NCBI RefSeq assembly: GCF_020386615.1
Contig: NZ_CP077769.1
Span: forward strand, 5,146,001 to 5,210,000
Length of the DNA stretch: 64,000 nucleotides
Direction of reading: 5' to 3'
Origin: Chitinophaga pendula
GTDB lineage: Bacteria > Bacteroidota > Bacteroidia > Chitinophagales > Chitinophagaceae
Under the pieces are notes generated by a model. It made no database searches. It saw only the letters and a program-made list of their open reading frames with translations, and was not told where the DNA came from. How positions within the stretch are numbered: position 1 is the stretch's first letter; each line of letters begins with the position of its first letter. A program made the position numbers and the translations under genes. Below, in pieces: positions 33,617 to 43,900 of the stretch.

Positions 33617-34210
33617 ATGAAAGAGAGAGTAATAAGGGCCTCTTATGACAATGACACGATTACTGTTTATCAGGCATTTAATAAACAAATAGCTCAATCA
33701 GCTGTAAACAACCAAACATTTGTATCGCCTCCATTTAAAAAAGAAAGAATGACCTGGATTAAGCCTTCCTTCTTATGGATGATGTATCGGTCAGGATGGG
33801 CAGGTAAAGAAAATCAGGAACATGTTTTATCCATCAGAATAAAACGTTCAGGGTTTGAATGGGCTTTAAAAAACTCCTGTTTATCACATTTTGACAGTGC
33901 CATTCATTCTTCCTATGATAATTGGAAAGCAGTACTCAACAATTCTCCTATTCGTATTCAATGGGATCCGGAGAAAGACATTTATCTACAACCATTAGGC
34001 TACCGCTCCATTCAAATCGGGCTATCGGGTATTGCCGTAGCAAGCTATATTGAGGATTGGATCGTTGACATAGAAGATATCACAACACATTGTAAAGAGA
34101 TCTATGAACTTATTAAAGCGGATGAAATAAATCAAGCAATGGATTTACTACCCAACGAACAGCTTTATCCTTTGCCTGAAAATATAGCTCCTATAATAAA
34201 TGCGGATTAA
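33617..34210 (+). CDS. DUF4291 domain protein
   Basis: 197 residues, single domain. The family hallmark MTWIKPSFLWMMYRSGWAG is present, with 'IRASYDNDTITVYQAFN' at the N-terminus and 'IQWDPEKDIYLQPLGYRSIQ' in the middle. No signal peptide; presumably cytoplasmic. Function of DUF4291 is not established to my knowledge. It is transcribed opposite to its immunity-like neighbours in the AT-rich island, so it may be cargo rather than part of the toxin array. Confidence 0.85.
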   Translation: MKERVIRASYDNDTITVYQAFNKQIAQSAVNNQTFVSPPFKKERMTWIKPSFLWMMYRSGWAGKENQEHVLSIRIKRSGFEWALKNSCLSHFDSAIHSSYDNWKAVLNNSPIRIQWDPEKDIYLQPLGYRSIQIGLSGIAVASYIEDWIVDIEDITTHCKEIYELIKADEINQAMDLLPNEQLYPLPENIAPIINAD

Positions 34211-34240
34211 AAAATATTCTTGTATGGATATTGCTTTTCA

Positions 34241-34753
34241 TTATTTGTCTTCTTTCCATCCCAAACGAACAGCTGCGAAATTGCTAATATACTTATCATC
34301 TAAAGCAGCCAGCAGCTCTATCTTCTTTATCGCTTCGGGTGTATTTATTGCGAGTAGTGCCCAGATACATTTCCTTGCCAAAGCCCGCATATCATCATTT
34401 TCCGGAATATCCAGTGCTCGCTCATAAAGTGCATCAATACTAGCCGGGTCTTTAATATCGCCTAACATTTCGGTGATATCCTCCTGACTATTATGCCAAG
34501 AAGCTTTTAAAAGTCTACATAAAACGTCTGTATACTTATTACTAAGTCCATCTTCACTACTGATTAGCGTCAAATACATAAGCATTGTCTCGTCATGCAT
34601 CAGCATCACTTGTTCGAATTTCTCCAGCAGCTCATCCGTATAGTAAAACTTATTCCAATCTTCAGGATCGAAAATTCCGTCCAGCGGATGAGCATCTATT
34701 AAAAATCTTTCAAGTTTATTTAACTCGTCAATTATACTATCTAATGTTTTCAT
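34241..34753 (-). CDS. HEAT-repeat-like small protein, immunity candidate
   Basis: 170 residues, acidic and all-helical, no signal peptide. The C-terminal half has HEAT-like units (DPASIDALYERALDIPENDD, then 'ALARKCIWALLAINTPEAIK', 'NFAAVRLGWKEDK'). Helical-repeat proteins of this size are common immunity proteins beside RHS tips. Located in the array of displaced cassettes downstream of the RHS gene. Assignment as immunity is from context only. Confidence 0.6.
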   Translation of the reverse strand: MKTLDSIIDELNKLERFLIDAHPLDGIFDPEDWNKFYYTDELLEKFEQVMLMHDETMLMYLTLISSEDGLSNKYTDVLCRLLKASWHNSQEDITEMLGDIKDPASIDALYERALDIPENDDMRALARKCIWALLAINTPEAIKKIELLAALDDKYISNFAAVRLGWKEDK

Positions 34754-34818
34754 TTATTATTACTTATAAGCTAATATCACATAAAGGTATATAATGCTTC
34801 ATGGTTTAAATGATCTGC

Positions 34819-35175
34819 TTATTGAACGCCCCATCCACTTCCATCGCAAACCCCACGAGATGGATCTTCACCAAAACATCCCTGACATTGAAATAAAAAA
34901 GACTTAATCTTCCAGGTCTTTTCTTTTTTTTTCATTTCTATTCTGTAGGTAAGGTTGTCTATAGCATCTAAATAGATAATTATATTTTCGGAAGAAAGCT
35001 CTGCAATTTCAATGTCTTTAAATTGTTTATCTATCGCATTTAATATGTATCGCTCTTCAAAATCCGTTGTTAATAAATCATCATTCTTCAAAAGTTTGAG
35101 TAATAAATAATTCGATTCTGTGGTCTTTAGGAGATACAGAAATTTATCTAGAATATGGTTTGCTACTATGTCCAT
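34819..35175 (-). CDS. Hypothetical protein with cysteine-containing tail, immunity candidate
   Basis: 118 residues, not recognised. An alpha-rich acidic start (DIVANHILDKFLYLLKTTES) leads to a strand-rich middle ('IIIYLDAIDNLTYRIEMKKK') and a tail with CQGC and a further Cys before GSGWGVQ. It lies 1 bp from the next upstream small gene (35177-35425), so the two are probably translated together. Context suggests a toxin-immunity accessory. Confidence 0.55.
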   Translation of the reverse strand: MDIVANHILDKFLYLLKTTESNYLLLKLLKNDDLLTTDFEERYILNAIDKQFKDIEIAELSSENIIIYLDAIDNLTYRIEMKKKEKTWKIKSFLFQCQGCFGEDPSRGVCDGSGWGVQ

Positions 35176-35176
35176 G

Positions 35177-35425
35177 CTAAAGATTGTACTCTTTTACATA
35201 TTCCTTTAGCACTATCTTCATTGCCTTCGCCAATGAGCCATCATCACACCTAAAGCTCTTTTCCATTTTCCTTGATAAGATAATCACTACCGTATACTGG
35301 TTCTCCTCTCTTATTCGATCGTTCTTCACCAATATTGCATCCTTATTTTCACCAACCTGTTGGATAATACTTAGGATATCCCCAGCTGACAAAATTTCTT
35401 TGTTTATTAATTCTGATAGTTTCAT
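35177..35425 (-). CDS. Small hypothetical protein downstream of Fic remnant
   Basis: 82 residues (MKLSELINKEILSAGDILSI...). Not recognised. It mixes helices and a beta core (NQYTVVIILSRKMEKSF) with a basic C-terminus. The start lies 8 bp after the stop of the truncated Fic/Doc fragment, the position expected for the immunity protein of that displaced toxin. Confidence 0.55.
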   Translation of the reverse strand: MKLSELINKEILSAGDILSIIQQVGENKDAILVKNDRIREENQYTVVIILSRKMEKSFRCDDGSLAKAMKIVLKEYVKEYNL

Positions 35426-35433
35426 TAGTATTT

Positions 35434-35604
35434 CTATTTTTTAAACAGTATTCTTGAAATCTCTGCCACATCTACTAATTGATTAGTAGCAACTTGTAAG
35501 GCTACGTTTGAAATCTGAGATTGTCCAACAATTGATAAGCCATGTTGTTCCGCAAAAATTTTAACCGCCAACGAGGCAGTTCTTTTATTTCCATCTTCCA
35601 CCTT
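35434..35604 (-). pseudogene. Truncated Fic/Doc-domain toxin fragment
   Basis: Minus-strand frame of 56 residues ending in TAG at 35434. It reads KVEDGNKRTASLAVKIFAEQ and ends DVAEISRILFKK. DGNKRTA is the second half of the Fic catalytic motif HPFxxGNKR and the rest looks like the C-terminal helices of Doc-type proteins. The HPF half and everything upstream are missing. The break coincides with the edge of the duplicated XRE unit (near 35598), so the duplication or tip replacement cut the gene. It is probably the left-over C-terminus of an earlier RHS tip or a Doc toxin. Confidence 0.7.
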
Positions 35605-35620
35605 GCAATACTTACCCGTT

Positions 35621-35851
35621 ATGATCGACTTACATGAAAGACAGCTGCTGCAACAAGTAGATGCTCACATCAAAGCAGTACGCGAACAGAAGGGCTACTC
35701 CCTGCTCTACCTGGCATCTAAATTACATACCGACAATAGTACCCTGGACAAGATAGAACATGGTGAGAAAAATATCACGATGATCATGATATTGAAGTTG
35801 GCAGCAGCACTGGGTGTACGGCCGGGGGAATTGTTGAATGTGGAGGGGTAG
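35621..35851 (+). CDS. XRE-family helix-turn-helix regulator (copy 2)
   Basis: 76 residues from the ATG at 35621 (an in-frame TTG at 35603 is a poorer start). Same minimal HTH as copy 1, with K34, S40 and I57. Many codon differences from copy 1 are synonymous, suggesting both copies have been kept under protein-level selection since duplication. Convergent with the intact lipoprotein immunity gene. Confidence 0.88.
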   Translation: MIDLHERQLLQQVDAHIKAVREQKGYSLLYLASKLHTDNSTLDKIEHGEKNITMIMILKLAAALGVRPGELLNVEG

Positions 35852-35972
35852 GTTACTTCACGAATCAGTGTGTCTGATAAGTTTTCGTACAAAATCGCAG
35901 TGTTAACTTATTTAGATAAATCAACATGGTAGTTTTAGATCCGAGTGCAATCCAGGTAGACATTTTCTAATC

Positions 35973-36428
35973 CTAAAACCGTGTGTGTTTTTTTGAAGGA
36001 TCAGGGACAATATTTAAAAAGAAATACTTATATTTTAGCTTGTCTCTGTTTAACAACGTCTCTCCAAGAAATACATTCTTATTACTAAGTATTGTTATTT
36101 CACCAACAATTTGAGAAGTAGGCATTTCATAGTGCATATACACATTTTCACCCTTTATGCTATCAATAGCTGGATAATAATCTTCCCCTCTCATACTAAC
36201 TTCTTCAACTACTATATTCCGCCTATCGCAAATCCTTAGTTTAACATATCCTCCAAGAGCTCCTTGAGCTATATATGTCAATCGCACATGCCCTACATTT
36301 GTTTCATATTCTTGCAATAATTTTTCCTCACTACTTATTTTGTCACAGTTAGCCTTATTTGAGCAAGCATTAGTAATGAGCACTAGCAATATAATGAGTA
36401 GCTTATGAGTTACTTTATTTTTGTCCAT
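35973..36428 (-). CDS. Lipoprotein immunity candidate for RHS toxin
   Basis: 151 residues from MDKNKVTHKLL (an upstream in-frame ATG at 36479 lies deep in the RHS gene). Lipobox LITNAC predicts a periplasmic or envelope lipoprotein. The mature part is a beta-rich domain with 'VKLRICDRRNIVVEEVS' and 'GEITILSNKNVFLGETLL'. The start overlaps the RHS stop by 14 bp, the coupling expected for toxin-immunity pairs. A lipidated immunity protein would imply a toxin acting in the periplasm. The family is not recognised. Confidence 0.75.
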   Translation of the reverse strand: MDKNKVTHKLLIILLVLITNACSNKANCDKISSEEKLLQEYETNVGHVRLTYIAQGALGGYVKLRICDRRNIVVEEVSMRGEDYYPAIDSIKGENVYMHYEMPTSQIVGEITILSNKNVFLGETLLNRDKLKYKYFFLNIVPDPSKKHTRF

Positions 36429-39400
36429 AATACCTATTATCAGTATAAAAAATTGTTTTGAAATTTCTATTAAACTCATTTAGGGTATGTATATTTTCAT
36501 AGCCAAGTCTAATAAAATAATTAGATCTTTCATCTTCACCATATGTCTTTTGAAAAATTTTATCTTGGGGGTCAAATCTTTGAGCTTCATCTATATATTT
36601 TGCATGGTTCGCGAGAAAAGATTTTAAATTATTACGACTCAAATTAAATGCTCCTGTTTCAAGTAAATAACTTTCCTTATGTAAACCATTAATGCGTGCG
36701 AATGCCCCAGCTGCATAATTACCTAGATCACGATTACTGATATACACACCTTCACTAATTTGAGAGCCTCCGTTCACTCCTCCTTCCATATAAGATTTAG
36801 GATCAAATACTTGCCCATTTCTAGCATACATTGCATATGTAGCTTTTCGGATAAGTGGTATCGGCTGAACTCCAAGCATTGCCTGTTGATTCGCCTCGAA
36901 CGCATTCAACCATTCTTTCGCCCTATAAGATTTGAAATTTATTCTATCTCCTACCATAAAAGATTTTTCATATAGCGTAAATCCTATCATTTTTTGAAGA
37001 TCATTATTTATCCTTCCGGATTGGATATCAGCTGCGGAATGTCGATAAATACCTAAATGACCATCATTCCTTACAGCTATCACATTTCCCTTCATATCAG
37101 TATGCGTGGAAGGTGGTCCTGCCCATGCACCATCCGGATCTACATATTTAATTGGATTATTCCACATCGAATTGTAAGGCGACCAATTAGGTGCATCCAT
37201 CGCCTTTGGGTCTATATGATTCCATCTACCAGTCTGTACATCATACATTCGGGCTCCGAAATCATACCAATCTAATCCTGAACCATCTGTAAGCTCCTTT
37301 TGTTGTAATTCCTTTTTATTATACTTTATCCTATTCGCGGCATAACGACTATCTTTTAATGCATTATAACTGATACCAGCCATAGTCAGTCCTAAGGGGT
37401 AATAATGTGTTTCTTCCAGTACAGGGCCGGCATTTATCCCCAGCATAATATTATCGAAATATACATCCTGTTGGCTTTCATTACTGGTATATACATATAG
37501 AAAACCATTTTTTCGAATCTTCATTTTATCCTGGACCAGCGATTGCAGCTCATCAGGTGTAGCTTTTACTTGTCGCACACCACTGTTTTCTTCCACCAGG
37601 TTAAACTGCTCATCGAACAGTACATAGTTCAAATAGGCTCTCGGTCTTTCTTGTGTTGAACGATTCGGATCCTTCTCTTTTAGCCGTTGATAATTATTAT
37701 TGTAGAATTCGTTTGTAAATGGATTGGCTGGGCCTGCAGAAGAGCCTCCATGAATATCTTTTGCCGACCCATTACCGCTAAACGCCTGTACAAGTCCCAT
37801 TACCATATCTTCGACGGGAGCTGGCTGCTTATTATCGCTGGGACCTATTGATTTATAAAATGCTTTTGCCCCTATCTGTACTGTATCTCCGGCCATTACT
37901 TTTAGTACAATAGAAGGCCCTATCTTCTGACCACCAGCTTTTGCATTGAGTTTAGCAACCTGTTCGTTTTTATCAGTTGTATTGTCTTCCGGATATCCAT
38001 TAGGCTTTGCACTACGGGTGTTGTCTATGTTACTGAACAACGCCAGCTCCTTTTCGGCACTACCAGCTTCCATGGTAGCGGAATACATAGTGAAATCCGT
38101 TTGTTCCGTAAGTAAAATCCGGGTATTGCCTAAATGGTCCTCTACATAATAATCATATACTGGGGTTGGTTGTTGACCGGCTTTATAGACCATACGAGTA
38201 CGGCCTTCCATATGATCAAAATACTGCAGGCTGTCATTCTGGTATACAAAACCTCCATCGTAATCAGTTATGGTAGTCTTGGTGGGACTTGTAGTCAGGT
38301 CAATTACTTTCTTACGATATTTCTCTCCTTTTTCATCATAGAAAAACTCTATACTTCCTTTCCCTTCAAAAGTGATTTTCTCAGGTAAATCAAGGTGATT
38401 GTAGATTATGTTGGTAATCCCTTTATTTTTATCTGCCGTGATATTACCATTTATATCATAACTGTAATCCGATATCCCTTGAGTTTTATTGGCTGTATTA
38501 TTAGCTGCAGGCTCTTTAAAGTCCCCCAACACACTTCTTTCATCATTGGCTTCATCCACGACATATTTTAACCTGTTAGAGAAGTCACTGATATATTTAT
38601 ATTCCAGATTATCAATAACATCAGGCTGAGTACCTTTCAGTCCTTTCTGAAGCATCCGTAAAACGTTACCGTTTGCATCATATGCAGATCCCGGATTTGC
38701 ACCATCTCCCATACGAACGGTGTAGTCTATAACGGTATTATTCCAGTTGGCCCCTCTCTTTTCCTGGAAATCAGCCTTCATTAACCGGTCTCTGGCGTCA
38801 TAGAGGAAATCATACTTTCGGGGTAAACCGTCTCCCACGCCACGCCAGGTCATACCTGCGATATTCGCATTATAGCTTGCATTACTATAGTTTGCACCAG
38901 AAATTACAGATTCTACTTTATCATAAGCTAATTCATATCCGAAGCGGTAATCTTGATCGTCATTGTTGAGGTAAGACTTGTTCATACCAGTCTTCCAACC
39001 TCTGATATTGTAATCAAACGTCATCCGCTGCAGGTTGTCTCCAAAAACTTTGGCCGCCATCTGCCCTACCGGATTGTAGGTATATTTTACAACATCTTTC
39101 AGGCTACCTGCATCATTCAGCTGACGTTTGACTGTCATAAGACGCCCGCCATGATCATATTCCTTTACTGTCAGTACCTTCATCTCAAGTGTATTCCTAC
39201 TTTGCGGGTTACGGTGATGCATGTAAGTACTGATAACTGCGCCTATAAAGTTGTATCTGGTGGTTAAAATATCAACACCGCCGGTTATATTATCGCTTAA
39301 ATTTTGAATTTCACGGTTGTTTTCGTCAAAATATGCGGTGCGGGATAACCATTGTTCACCTCCACCCGGAATCAGCACTCTGGTCTTGGTACCTGTTAGC

Positions 39401-40890
39401 TTTCCTATAACACGATCCGACTTTGTTACGGCAACCGGATAGGGATTATTACCTGCAATCAATTTAGCAGCATATCCCCCTTCATATGCTTTAACTCCCG
39501 GCCAACTATAATCATCATAATAAGCGTAACTTAGCGGCATAATATCGGCTTCACTAATCCCTGGTAATGGGTTATTTACGCTTAAACTTATATTACTGTT
39601 ACTCCCCTCATTTGTAATTACACCCTCCATCTCTTCTGCTCCGCTATCAAATCCATCTATAAAATCTATGCTGTTTCTTGCCTTATATACTGTAATTCCA
39701 GGTTGCTTTAAAGGCACAACAAGATCGTAATATCCTTTATCAGCAATGATATTGTTTATAATTATTGTTCCCGTCGCCGTATTCAGTGACTGTTGTAAGG
39801 CTTCTCTACTGACAGCAGACTTGTAAAAACCGGTCATAATCGTCCGGTTGTAATTGTCGTAAAAATTCACAAACCATCTGTTAGCACTTTTCAGATTACC
39901 GTCTCTCTTAAATGCCAATCGATCACGGCTATCATAAACCATTTCTTCAACAGTGGATCCAGGAATTTTCTTAAGGATCATTCTATTCCGATCATCATAA
40001 GCATAGCTGTAACAAAGTTCATCTACCAACTCCGGTTTTGAAGTTAATGACCAGTCGCCTGAAATGGCTGCTACCGCTTTAGGCGGAATTACAAAGCGTA
40101 GCTGATCGAAAACATCATATATAAAGTAAGTACATAACCAACCATTGTGTCCATCAACAGTAGTCGTGAGCTCCTCTTTTTTGAGTATCGTCTTCCCTTT
40201 CATACTCTTAAACTCCACCGTTCTCTTGCCATTCTCGTTGATCATCACCAACTTTGATAAGGTACCTGCGGGATATATAACGGTACTCTTAGGAATACTG
40301 CCGGCTGCATTTTCAATAGTCCATATACGTACCGCGTCGGCAGACGTATTGTAGAGGTGCTGCTGTACAGTTCCCCTATCGCTTCCTGCCCAGCTGTTAC
40401 CGACAGGAAGGCTTTTAATCGTACGTTTTAAAGTAGATTTTTCATAAATGGTTTGTTCATAAAAGAAATTTTCTCCAGGATATTGTGTCTGTAAAAAAGT
40501 ACGCTGTTCTCCGAAAGGATCAAATCTGAAATTACCGGACGATGTATTTGCAACATAAGGCGCAAACTTGTAGGATTGCTGACCAACGGCATCAAAAACT
40601 ACGGGCTTGACCATATCGAGTTTCCCCGATCCATTCACTACTGGTGATAGTCCTTTATCTACGGTTTGGATTACACGTCCCATACCGTCGATATATTCAA
40701 AGGTTTGCTTTACTTCATCAATAGTTCTAGCTGTTGAAATTAAGAATCCAGTATCCTTCACAGGCATTACCGGTTCCCAGCTACGCATATAATTCACCTT
40801 TACGTCACTACCATAAGGAGCTGGTTTATACTGGGCACCAGCTATATGACAATTGAAAAGGAGGATCAGCAATAATATGATGTTACGCAT
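36415..40890 (-). CDS. RHS/YD-repeat polymorphic toxin
   Basis: 1491 residues. Signal peptide (LLLILLFNCHIAGAQ), an N-terminal DUF6443-like region, many YD repeats (YDINGNITADKNKGITNIIY; 'YNPVGQMAAKVFGDNLQRMT'), then the RHS-associated core (YYPLGLTMAGISYNALKDS; 'GARMYDVQTGRWNHIDPKA'; KYVDPDG). A ~230-residue tip follows (THTDMKGNVIAVRNDGHLGI, then SEGVYISNRDLGNYAAGAF). The tip resembles some bacterial toxin-44-type domains only loosely; I would call it unassigned. The RHS shell encapsulates the tip until release. Secretion route is not shown here, but the Sec signal fits export to the cell surface. Transcribed 18 bp after its RHS-like partner. Confidence 0.9.
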   Translation of the reverse strand: MRNIILLLILLFNCHIAGAQYKPAPYGSDVKVNYMRSWEPVMPVKDTGFLISTARTIDEVKQTFEYIDGMGRVIQTVDKGLSPVVNGSGKLDMVKPVVFDAVGQQSYKFAPYVANTSSGNFRFDPFGEQRTFLQTQYPGENFFYEQTIYEKSTLKRTIKSLPVGNSWAGSDRGTVQQHLYNTSADAVRIWTIENAAGSIPKSTVIYPAGTLSKLVMINENGKRTVEFKSMKGKTILKKEELTTTVDGHNGWLCTYFIYDVFDQLRFVIPPKAVAAISGDWSLTSKPELVDELCYSYAYDDRNRMILKKIPGSTVEEMVYDSRDRLAFKRDGNLKSANRWFVNFYDNYNRTIMTGFYKSAVSREALQQSLNTATGTIIINNIIADKGYYDLVVPLKQPGITVYKARNSIDFIDGFDSGAEEMEGVITNEGSNSNISLSVNNPLPGISEADIMPLSYAYYDDYSWPGVKAYEGGYAAKLIAGNNPYPVAVTKSDRVIGKLTGTKTRVLIPGGGEQWLSRTAYFDENNREIQNLSDNITGGVDILTTRYNFIGAVISTYMHHRNPQSRNTLEMKVLTVKEYDHGGRLMTVKRQLNDAGSLKDVVKYTYNPVGQMAAKVFGDNLQRMTFDYNIRGWKTGMNKSYLNNDDQDYRFGYELAYDKVESVISGANYSNASYNANIAGMTWRGVGDGLPRKYDFLYDARDRLMKADFQEKRGANWNNTVIDYTVRMGDGANPGSAYDANGNVLRMLQKGLKGTQPDVIDNLEYKYISDFSNRLKYVVDEANDERSVLGDFKEPAANNTANKTQGISDYSYDINGNITADKNKGITNIIYNHLDLPEKITFEGKGSIEFFYDEKGEKYRKKVIDLTTSPTKTTITDYDGGFVYQNDSLQYFDHMEGRTRMVYKAGQQPTPVYDYYVEDHLGNTRILLTEQTDFTMYSATMEAGSAEKELALFSNIDNTRSAKPNGYPEDNTTDKNEQVAKLNAKAGGQKIGPSIVLKVMAGDTVQIGAKAFYKSIGPSDNKQPAPVEDMVMGLVQAFSGNGSAKDIHGGSSAGPANPFTNEFYNNNYQRLKEKDPNRSTQERPRAYLNYVLFDEQFNLVEENSGVRQVKATPDELQSLVQDKMKIRKNGFLYVYTSNESQQDVYFDNIMLGINAGPVLEETHYYPLGLTMAGISYNALKDSRYAANRIKYNKKELQQKELTDGSGLDWYDFGARMYDVQTGRWNHIDPKAMDAPNWSPYNSMWNNPIKYVDPDGAWAGPPSTHTDMKGNVIAVRNDGHLGIYRHSAADIQSGRINNDLQKMIGFTLYEKSFMVGDRINFKSYRAKEWLNAFEANQQAMLGVQPIPLIRKATYAMYARNGQVFDPKSYMEGGVNGGSQISEGVYISNRDLGNYAAGAFARINGLHKESYLLETGAFNLSRNNLKSFLANHAKYIDEAQRFDPQDKIFQKTYGEDERSNYFIRLGYENIHTLNEFNRNFKTIFYTDNRYYGQK

Positions 40891-40908
40891 AAATATCTTA
40901 GTGAGGTC

Positions 40909-43900
40909 TTATCTAATTTTGTACCCTTCTCCTGGTGCCAGGTTCAACATTATATTTACATAATTGAATGGAGTACCATTACCGTCTATATCATATTCCA
41001 ATAGTGTACCTGAATATATTCTGAATTCGCTGTCTGAAAATGCAGCAATCTGATTGGTTGTAGTCGTATTTCCATTTCTAGATTCGGTAAGTACATAATT
41101 AATAGTGACTCCCGGGTTATTTACGCGGTTGCCAGCTTCATCTTCCAGCACCACATATATATTGCCCGTTTTCCAATAGTGGAGACTAGTATTTGATCGC
41201 TCTATCACATTCCGTTCCTCCAAGCGAGCATACAATACAGGTAATGGGTTATCATAGGCATATTTATACTCCAATTGCTTGAGGATATTTCCGTTAAGAT
41301 CCCGCATCACCTTCAGTCGCTGGAAGTGGTCGTACTCATAGTACTTTATATCACCATTTTCGTCGCAGGCGGAATTCATTCCGATCAATGGTATATAAGT
41401 ATACGTATTCATCCTCGTCCCTACTGGAGCAATCCTGATATCATCTATCGGGTATGATTCATTAATTGTATAGTTATCTGTATAATTTCTAGTAACAAAT
41501 TCCCATTTACCACTTATCAGCCTGCGGTAAGTAAGGTTATATACTTTATTGTTAGGTTTTGTAAAAGGGATAGGGAAACTACCGTTAAAATATTTTCTTC
41601 CAGAATATGCATTACCTATGGATGCCCCAGCCATATCTTCAAAACTCTGGAAATATATCTCATTGCCCGCAGCCTGCGTACTTTTTGCTACTAAAGCATT
41701 GTTTTTGTCCCATAGATAACCGTTAAGCGTTCCATTCCGTTTTGCTTCGGTAATAATATTTCCTGTCTCGAAATCATATGCATAGATAACCTCATCCGTA
41801 AAAGGTGTTGTATTTCGTGTACTCTGTGCCTTGACAGGAAATACTTTGGGAACTACTGGTTGCCCTCCCAGCTTTAGCTGAAACATAGTATACTTTGTAT
41901 CGACACTGCCATCGGCATGGTGACGCTCCTCACGTATGGGTATACTCTGTAAGTTCATTCTGGTGTAAGCACCTATTTCTTCAGGGCTCAAGTTCGGTAA
42001 CTCAGCTCTGTTTTCCGGATAGTAATATTTGTCAAAAAACTGTTGTCCTTCCGATGTGTTATAAGTAACTTTTCTAAGCAATGAACCATCTGGATTATAC
42101 TCATATGTCTTTTCCCGATCTTGATACAATGCTGTATTCAGCTGATCGTAAGTACGTTCGGTTTCACTAACGAGATTGTAAGTTTCTGTTGGTTGATAAT
42201 AGGCATTTTCAAACCAACCGTTGGTTCCAGTACCCACTCTGTAAAACAGCGTAACTCCTATTCCTCTTGCCTTTTTTTGTTGAGCAGATAGAGGGCCATA
42301 TCTATAGGCAGTAGAAGTCACCAATTGATTAGATGCCGTATAAGCTGCTTTATTAACGAGTAATCCACGTTTATAGGCATTTGACGTAGGAAAGCTGAAC
42401 TGCCTGATAGCATCCGCGCTTATTGTGTTACCAACACGATCTGTAATGGCAAAATTATCCTGGAAGTCATTAAAGTTATTAAATGTGCTGATCTCATAGC
42501 TTCCATCTCCATTCGTCACCTTTACATTGGAATATCCAACTACAGTCCCATTTACATCAGCCAGATTAAATAGTACACCAGCGTTAACACTCTCTCCGGA
42601 AATAACACAGATTCCTCCAGGACTTGGCACTCCAAGTGAAATTGTTTTTGAGTAATTAAATGCTTTCATAAAGAGCTGTCCAGAAGAGATTCCACTAGGC
42701 TGTTTGTACTCATACGAGCGGGTGTATACATTACCTAAATTGTCATACTCTTTCATCGTTTTGACCCTGAGACCGCCTATCACCTTATTCATGTTTGTGG
42801 CAGCATCAAAACAACTATTCAACTCAAATTCAAATTCAGTCTTGCCACCTTGAGCATGTTCTATAGTTTGCAAGGAATATTGTAATGTCTTATCTAAATC
42901 AGGCTGTTTATCAGCTTCCGGGACGAAAGGAGTAGATTCGCTATTGTTATTATAAAATCCCCAATGATCGTAGGCTACACTACTTCTGGAAGGGAATTTT
43001 AACTGCGGGTTATTGAAATACTTAAATTCATACAATCTCATTGAAGCATTACCATCACCAGAAGCTACATAGATTTTCTTAAGACACAGTCTGTTTAAGT
43101 CTATATCTGCATTAACAGGATGAAAATACTCATAGTTCAAGATGTACTTTTTCAGGATAATATTATCTGAAATGCTTTGGATATCTATCCGGTATAGCTG
43201 GTATCCATTGCTGACATCTTTTCTGTCTGTCAAATAGTTAAACTTAACAAGCGCAGTATTACTCTTTATCGTAGAGATATACTTTGGTGCTTTATACGTC
43301 CGGTTATTATCTGAAGTACTAATAGTTTCACCAGGGCCGGAACAACTTCCGGAAGTTGAGTAGCGAATGCGTACTTTGTTGTAAATTTTGGTAACAATAT
43401 TACTCCCGGCTACATAACTAAACTCTATTTTATCGGTACCATTGAAGGATTCCATAGTACTTAGATACCATGTAGAGATAAAATCAGGTTTGGGGTCCGA
43501 TCCATCTGTCACAGCAGCGATTTCCCTCTCTGCAGCATTCGCCCCAAAAATGTATTTTACTCCTTTTTCATCTGTTACCTTGAAGAATATTCCCAGATTG
43601 TCTGTTCCCCTATTCGTAACATCCATCACCACTTCAATCCGGGTTGGTCTATTAAACACTGCATTGCCATTTTCATCAAAAACAAATGAATATTTACCGG
43701 ATGGTGTGTTAACATAAAAAAGATCTGGTTCTCCATCCAGGTCCCCTTTTCCTATTTTATCAGCACGAGCCGAATTATGTTCCGCTCCGTCATTGATCTC
43801 TACACCAGCTTTATTCTTTCCAATGTATCCTTTCTCTGATTCATCTGGTAGTCCTCTAACTATACGGGTAATCATTCCTCCGGCATTAAGCGTCCAATTC

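Larger units (their letters stand above)
35598..36428. repeat. ~0.84-kb duplicated unit, right copy (XRE + intact immunity gene)
   Basis: Second copy of the unit at 32583-33421. Its right edge is the start of the lipoprotein gene that overlaps the RHS stop codon. Its left edge interrupts the Fic/Doc fragment. Confidence 0.9.
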
